Below, piece by piece: positions 61,516 to 64,000 of a stretch of 64,000 bases of DNA. Position numbers and translations under genes: made by a program. Source of the DNA: Qipengyuania qiaonensis (GTDB taxonomy: Bacteria; Pseudomonadota; Alphaproteobacteria; Sphingomonadales; Sphingomonadaceae); assembly GCF_019711515.1 (NCBI RefSeq), contig NZ_JAIGNO010000007.1, forward strand, positions 1-64,000, given 5' to 3'. The notes under the pieces were generated by a model, which made no database searches, was not told the origin of the DNA, and was given only the letters and a program-made list of their open reading frames with translations. Position 1 is the first letter of the stretch; every line of letters begins with the position of its first letter.

Positions 61516-61922
61516 CCGGCCATCCTCATCACGCCGAGCCCGACCATCAGCCCACTAATGCCCAGCGCAATCGACAGGAAGGCGTAGAGCAGGGCGAAGA
61601 GGTACTGGCCGCGCTGGATCAGCAGCACCATTTCGAGGCTGAAGGCGCTGAACGTGGTGAAGCCGCCGAGCAGGCCGACCCCCAGCAGCAGGCGCAGTTG
61701 CTCGCTATCGCCGCTGCCATTGCGCGCCAGCCATCCGGCCAGCAGCCCCATCAGCAGGCTTCCCGCGGCATTGGCCGCCAGCGTGGCGAACGGAAAGGCG
61801 GTGACCATCGGCGCGCCGAGCCAGCCGGTCATGGCGCGGCCCAGCTGCCAGCGCAGCACCGCGCCCACGCCGCCGCCGACGAAGACGTGGAGCGCTGCGA
61901 CTAAGGGAGAAAAGGAGGACAT
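61512..61922 (-). CDS. crcB: Fluoride channel CrcB (Fluc)
   Basis: A 136-residue inner-membrane protein with four hydrophobic segments, which exports fluoride as a dual-topology dimer. The diagnostic GGFTTFSAFSLE motif is present, as is GVGAVLRWQLG near the start. It leads the overlapping operon that ends at ATP12. No fluoride riboswitch is visible upstream. Confidence 0.93.
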   Translation of the reverse strand: MSSFSPLVAALHVFVGGGVGAVLRWQLGRAMTGWLGAPMVTAFPFATLAANAAGSLLMGLLAGWLARNGSGDSEQLRLLLGVGLLGGFTTFSAFSLEMVLLIQRGQYLFALLYAFLSIALGISGLMVGLGVMRMAG

Positions 61923-62150
61923 TGCCGCTGCCCTTAGCCGCCATTTGCGCGTTCGTCATCCCGATGCGCGCGCGCATCTTCGCGAATGCGACAAAGACTT
62001 GCCATTTGCAGGGAGAATCCGTATGTGCGCCCCCGTTCGAGCCGATCCGGAACGGATTCGGCGCGTTTTTCGTTCTCTTGGCGAAACCGTTTCAAGGAGG
62101 CAAAACCCGCTGGCGCGGGCTCTGGCCCGCTTAGTGAGGTATTTGAATTT

Positions 62151-62357
62151 ATGCAGATCATCGTTCGCGATAACAATGTCGACCAGGCTCTCCGCGCGCT
62201 CAAGAAGAAGCTGCAGCGCGAAGGCGTGTATCGCGAAATGAAACTGCGCCGCCACTACGAAAAGCCGAGCGAAAAGCGCGCCCGCGAAAAGGCCGCCGCA
62301 GTTCGCCGCGCCCGCAAGCTCGAGCGCAAGCGTATGGAGCGTGACGGCATCAAGTAA
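62151..62357 (+). CDS. rpsU: 30S ribosomal protein S21
   Basis: A 68-residue basic ribosomal protein ([43 protein letters not shown] segments). TGAGGT lies about 10 bases before ATG 62151. A short GC-rich hairpin (GCGGGC / GCCCGC at 62115-62130) sits in the leader. Followed by an intrinsic terminator. Confidence 0.98.
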   Translation: MQIIVRDNNVDQALRALKKKLQREGVYREMKLRRHYEKPSEKRAREKAAAVRRARKLERKRMERDGIK

Positions 62358-62392
62358 GTCGCTATTGCGGCTACAACCAAGCTAAGCCATGA

Positions 62393-62414
62393 GGGCGCGG
62401 AGCAATCCGCGCCC
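62393..62414 (+). terminator. Terminator after rpsU
   Basis: A perfect 9-bp stem GGGCGCGGA / TCCGCGCCC with a GCAA tetraloop, followed by TTT. Confidence 0.85.
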
Positions 62415-62437
62415 TTTGCGTATCGGAAGAGATTTTA

Positions 62438-63007
62438 ATGACCGAGATTACCCGCGTTCCTCTCCAGCCCATCAAGAAGGGCTCGCTGATCAAGCTGTGG
62501 CTCGGCGTCATCGTGGCCGTGCTCGTCGGTGCGGGCCTCGCCTGGGCGGCCATGCCCAAGGGGCTCGATGTCGACACCGTGACCGCAGGTACCGGCGATT
62601 CGCCCAAGCTGGGGGACGTGGTCTTCGTGCAATATGTCGGCAAGCTTGCCGACGGGACCGAATTCGATCGGTCGCAGCCGCTGCCGATCCCGCCGGGACT
62701 GTTCCCGGACGGAAATCCGCTGCTGCTCGAAGAAGGCGCGATCATCGATGGCTTCATCGAAGGCTTGCAGCAGATGCAGAAGGGCGGCAGCTATGTCCTG
62801 ACCATTCCGGCCGATCAGGCCTATGGCGCCGAACCGCCTCCGGGTTCGCCCATCCCGCCCAATGCCGACCTGGTGTTCGAAGTCGACGTGGTCGATTTCA
62901 TGAGCAAGGAAGACTTCCAGCAGCGCGCTGCCGCACTCCAGCAGATGATGGGGCAGCAACAGCAGCAGGGGCAACCCGGCGAAGCAGGTCCACCGCCGGC
63001 CGAATAA
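62438..63007 (+). CDS. Membrane-anchored FKBP-type peptidyl-prolyl isomerase
   Basis: A 189-residue isomerase. A transmembrane helix (residues about 18-38) anchors an FKBP domain (VFVQYVGKLADGTEFDRSQ, IDGFIEGLQQMQKGGSYVLTIPADQAYG and NADLVFEVDVVDF) in the periplasm. A glutamine- and proline-rich tail ends the protein. It would aid periplasmic protein folding. The DUF4153 gene follows after 19 bases. Confidence 0.93.
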   Translation: MTEITRVPLQPIKKGSLIKLWLGVIVAVLVGAGLAWAAMPKGLDVDTVTAGTGDSPKLGDVVFVQYVGKLADGTEFDRSQPLPIPPGLFPDGNPLLLEEGAIIDGFIEGLQQMQKGGSYVLTIPADQAYGAEPPPGSPIPPNADLVFEVDVVDFMSKEDFQQRAAALQQMMGQQQQQGQPGEAGPPPAE

Positions 63008-63026
63008 GCGAGTTGGGGAAGGGCGC

Positions 63027-64000
63027 ATGAGCGATACTGCCGACCTTGGCGTGCCTCGCACCCATGCGGACTGGCCGGTCCGCCCGTGGGTGCTGGCCTT
63101 ATTGCTGGGACTTGCGGGCCTGGCGATCGATTTCGTCGCGGATTGGGACGCCAACGACTGGGCACCATGGCGCGCGGCACTGACGACAGCCTTCGCATTC
63201 GGTCCGCTCGCCTTCGCTTTCACACTCGATCGCAATCGCTGGAAGGAGCCGCTCGTCTTCGCGGTCATGGTAGCGCTGGTTATGGCCGGTGTCGCCTGGC
63301 GGGTGGCGCTGGCAAGCGAAACCCATGTCGATGCACCGTTCTGGATGGCTGCGGGGATCGTTGCCATTGCGCTCGCACTCCCGTTGTTCCAAGCGGGTTT
63401 CCATCGCCTGCGTTGGCGGACGCCCTATGACGAGACGCATTTCCACGTCTGGACCGATGCCATCAGCATCGCAGGCGCGATGGCCTTTGTCGGGCTTTCA
63501 TGGTCGCTGCTGTTCCTGCTGTCGCAATTGTTCGTCGCGATAGAGATCAACCTGCTTGAAGAGCTGATCGAAGAAAGCTGGTTCGGCTGGACCTTCTCGG
63601 GCGCGGCCTTCGGCGCGGCTTTGGGCGTGTTGCGCAACCAGCTGAAGGTCATCGGTACGCTGCAGGCGGTGGTGATGCTGGTCTTCTCGATCATCGCCGT
63701 GCCGCTGGCGATCGCGCTGGCGATTTTCCTGCTGGCCGTTGTGGCGAGCGGTATTTCGGTGCTCTGGAATGCCACCGAAAGCCCGACGCCGCTGCTGCTT
63801 TCGGTTGCGGTCGCCAGCTTCGTGCTCGTCAACGCAGTGGTCCGCAACGGCGACGCGGAGGCGAGCGGCAATCACGTACTGCGCTGGGCGGCACTGGCGC
63901 TGGCATTGGCGATCTTCCCGCTGGCATTGCTGGCTGCGATTTCGACCGGGACGCGCATCGCCGAATACGGTCTCAGCCCGGAGCGCATCTGGGGCGTCAT
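63027..64000 (+). CDS. DUF4153-type multi-pass membrane protein (cut by right edge)
   Basis: The frame opens with MSDTADLGVPRTHADWPVRPW at 63027 behind GGGGAAGGG and stays open to the window's right edge (about 324 codons seen). Many hydrophobic segments alternate with short loops, and WRTPYDETHFHVWTDAISIAGAMAFVG is typical of DUF4153-type proteins. The C-terminus is outside the window. Function unknown. Confidence 0.8.
   Translation, partial: MSDTADLGVPRTHADWPVRPWVLALLLGLAGLAIDFVADWDANDWAPWRAALTTAFAFGPLAFAFTLDRNRWKEPLVFAVMVALVMAGVAWRVALASETHVDAPFWMAAGIVAIALALPLFQAGFHRLRWRTPYDETHFHVWTDAISIAGAMAFVGLSWSLLFLLSQLFVAIEINLLEELIEESWFGWTFSGAAFGAALGVLRNQLKVIGTLQAVVMLVFSIIAVPLAIALAIFLLAVVASGISVLWNATESPTPLLLSVAVASFVLVNAVVRNGDAEASGNHVLRWAALALALAIFPLALLAAISTGTRIAEYGLSPERIWGV

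Noticed and set aside
61923-62150. Fluoride riboswitch upstream of crcB or a structured leader of rpsU
   Set aside because: I could not recognise the conserved fluoride-switch core; only small hairpins are visible, which do not support a call.

Overview
The window looks like a chromosomal segment of an alphaproteobacterium of the order Sphingomonadales, most likely an Erythrobacter/Qipengyuania-type organism (family Erythrobacteraceae). The reasons are the GC-rich coding sequence, two large TonB-dependent receptors (one of the Xanthomonas/Caulobacter class), a ChpT histidine phosphotransferase, a bacterial ATP12 homologue, a TorF-type porin, a GPH-family sugar transporter with a ROK regulator, and small lineage genes such as DUF3297. 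The placement is by gene content and is an inference. Most of the window is core chromosome; no prophage, insertion sequence, CRISPR array or complete mobile element was found.

Layout. 0-7 kb: an unexplained left edge, then an uptake locus with a TonB receptor (-), ROK regulator (+), frameshifted PI-PLC-like lipoprotein (-) and GPH transporter (+). 7-8.2 kb: a stretch that looks less GC-rich, with an HTH gene next to tRNA-Val. 8.3-12.6 kb: sppA, then pyrB coupled to a dihydroorotase homologue that lacks its metal ligands. 12.6-16.5 kb: two SPOR-domain proteins flank a ParA-type ATPase and its small partner. 16.5-19.5 kb: a DUF418 membrane protein, the bfd-bfr iron-storage pair and small genes. 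19-24 kb: der, DUF3297, two tiny acidic/proline-rich proteins, tRNA-Leu and tig, whose product has a long Lys/Ala-rich tail. 23.7-29.8 kb: an amidase and a second TonB receptor lie between tig and clpP-clpX. 29.8-35.6 kb: a CDF metal exporter, mtgA, rpoH, an RluD-type synthase, a JAMM peptidase, chpT and a cell-wall amidase.

35.7-38.6 kb holds six little-known genes (membrane-tethered LuxR-type regulator, RadC-like JAMM protein, small proteins), followed by RNase P RNA. 39.2-46.8 kb: a metallophosphoesterase, TorF porin, SIMPL protein, glyoxalase I, nhaA and a pair made of a processive NfrB-like glycosyltransferase and a candidate outer-membrane partner. 46.8-51.3 kb: TSUP exporter with its TIGR02186 partner, an orphan HerA-like ATPase and queE. 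51.5-54.5 kb: valS, which carries an in-frame palindromic repeat insertion. 54.6-58.2 kb: an Mla-type lipid transport operon (STAS-permease, ATPase, MCE protein, auxiliary lipoprotein). 58.2-61.9 kb: a six-gene overlapping operon running crcB, RluC-type synthase, PaiB-like, HAD phosphatase, small membrane protein, ATP12. 62-64 kb: rpsU, an FKBP isomerase and a DUF4153 membrane protein cut by the right edge.

Most noteworthy: the REPIN-like element translated within valS, the pseudo-dihydroorotase next to pyrB, the histone-H1-like tail on trigger factor, the compact NfrB-like/barrel pair, the ParA module between SPOR proteins, and the single-base frameshift in the PI-PLC lipoprotein gene. No wholly new system is demonstrated. 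All functions are assigned from reading motifs and context; no database search was run.
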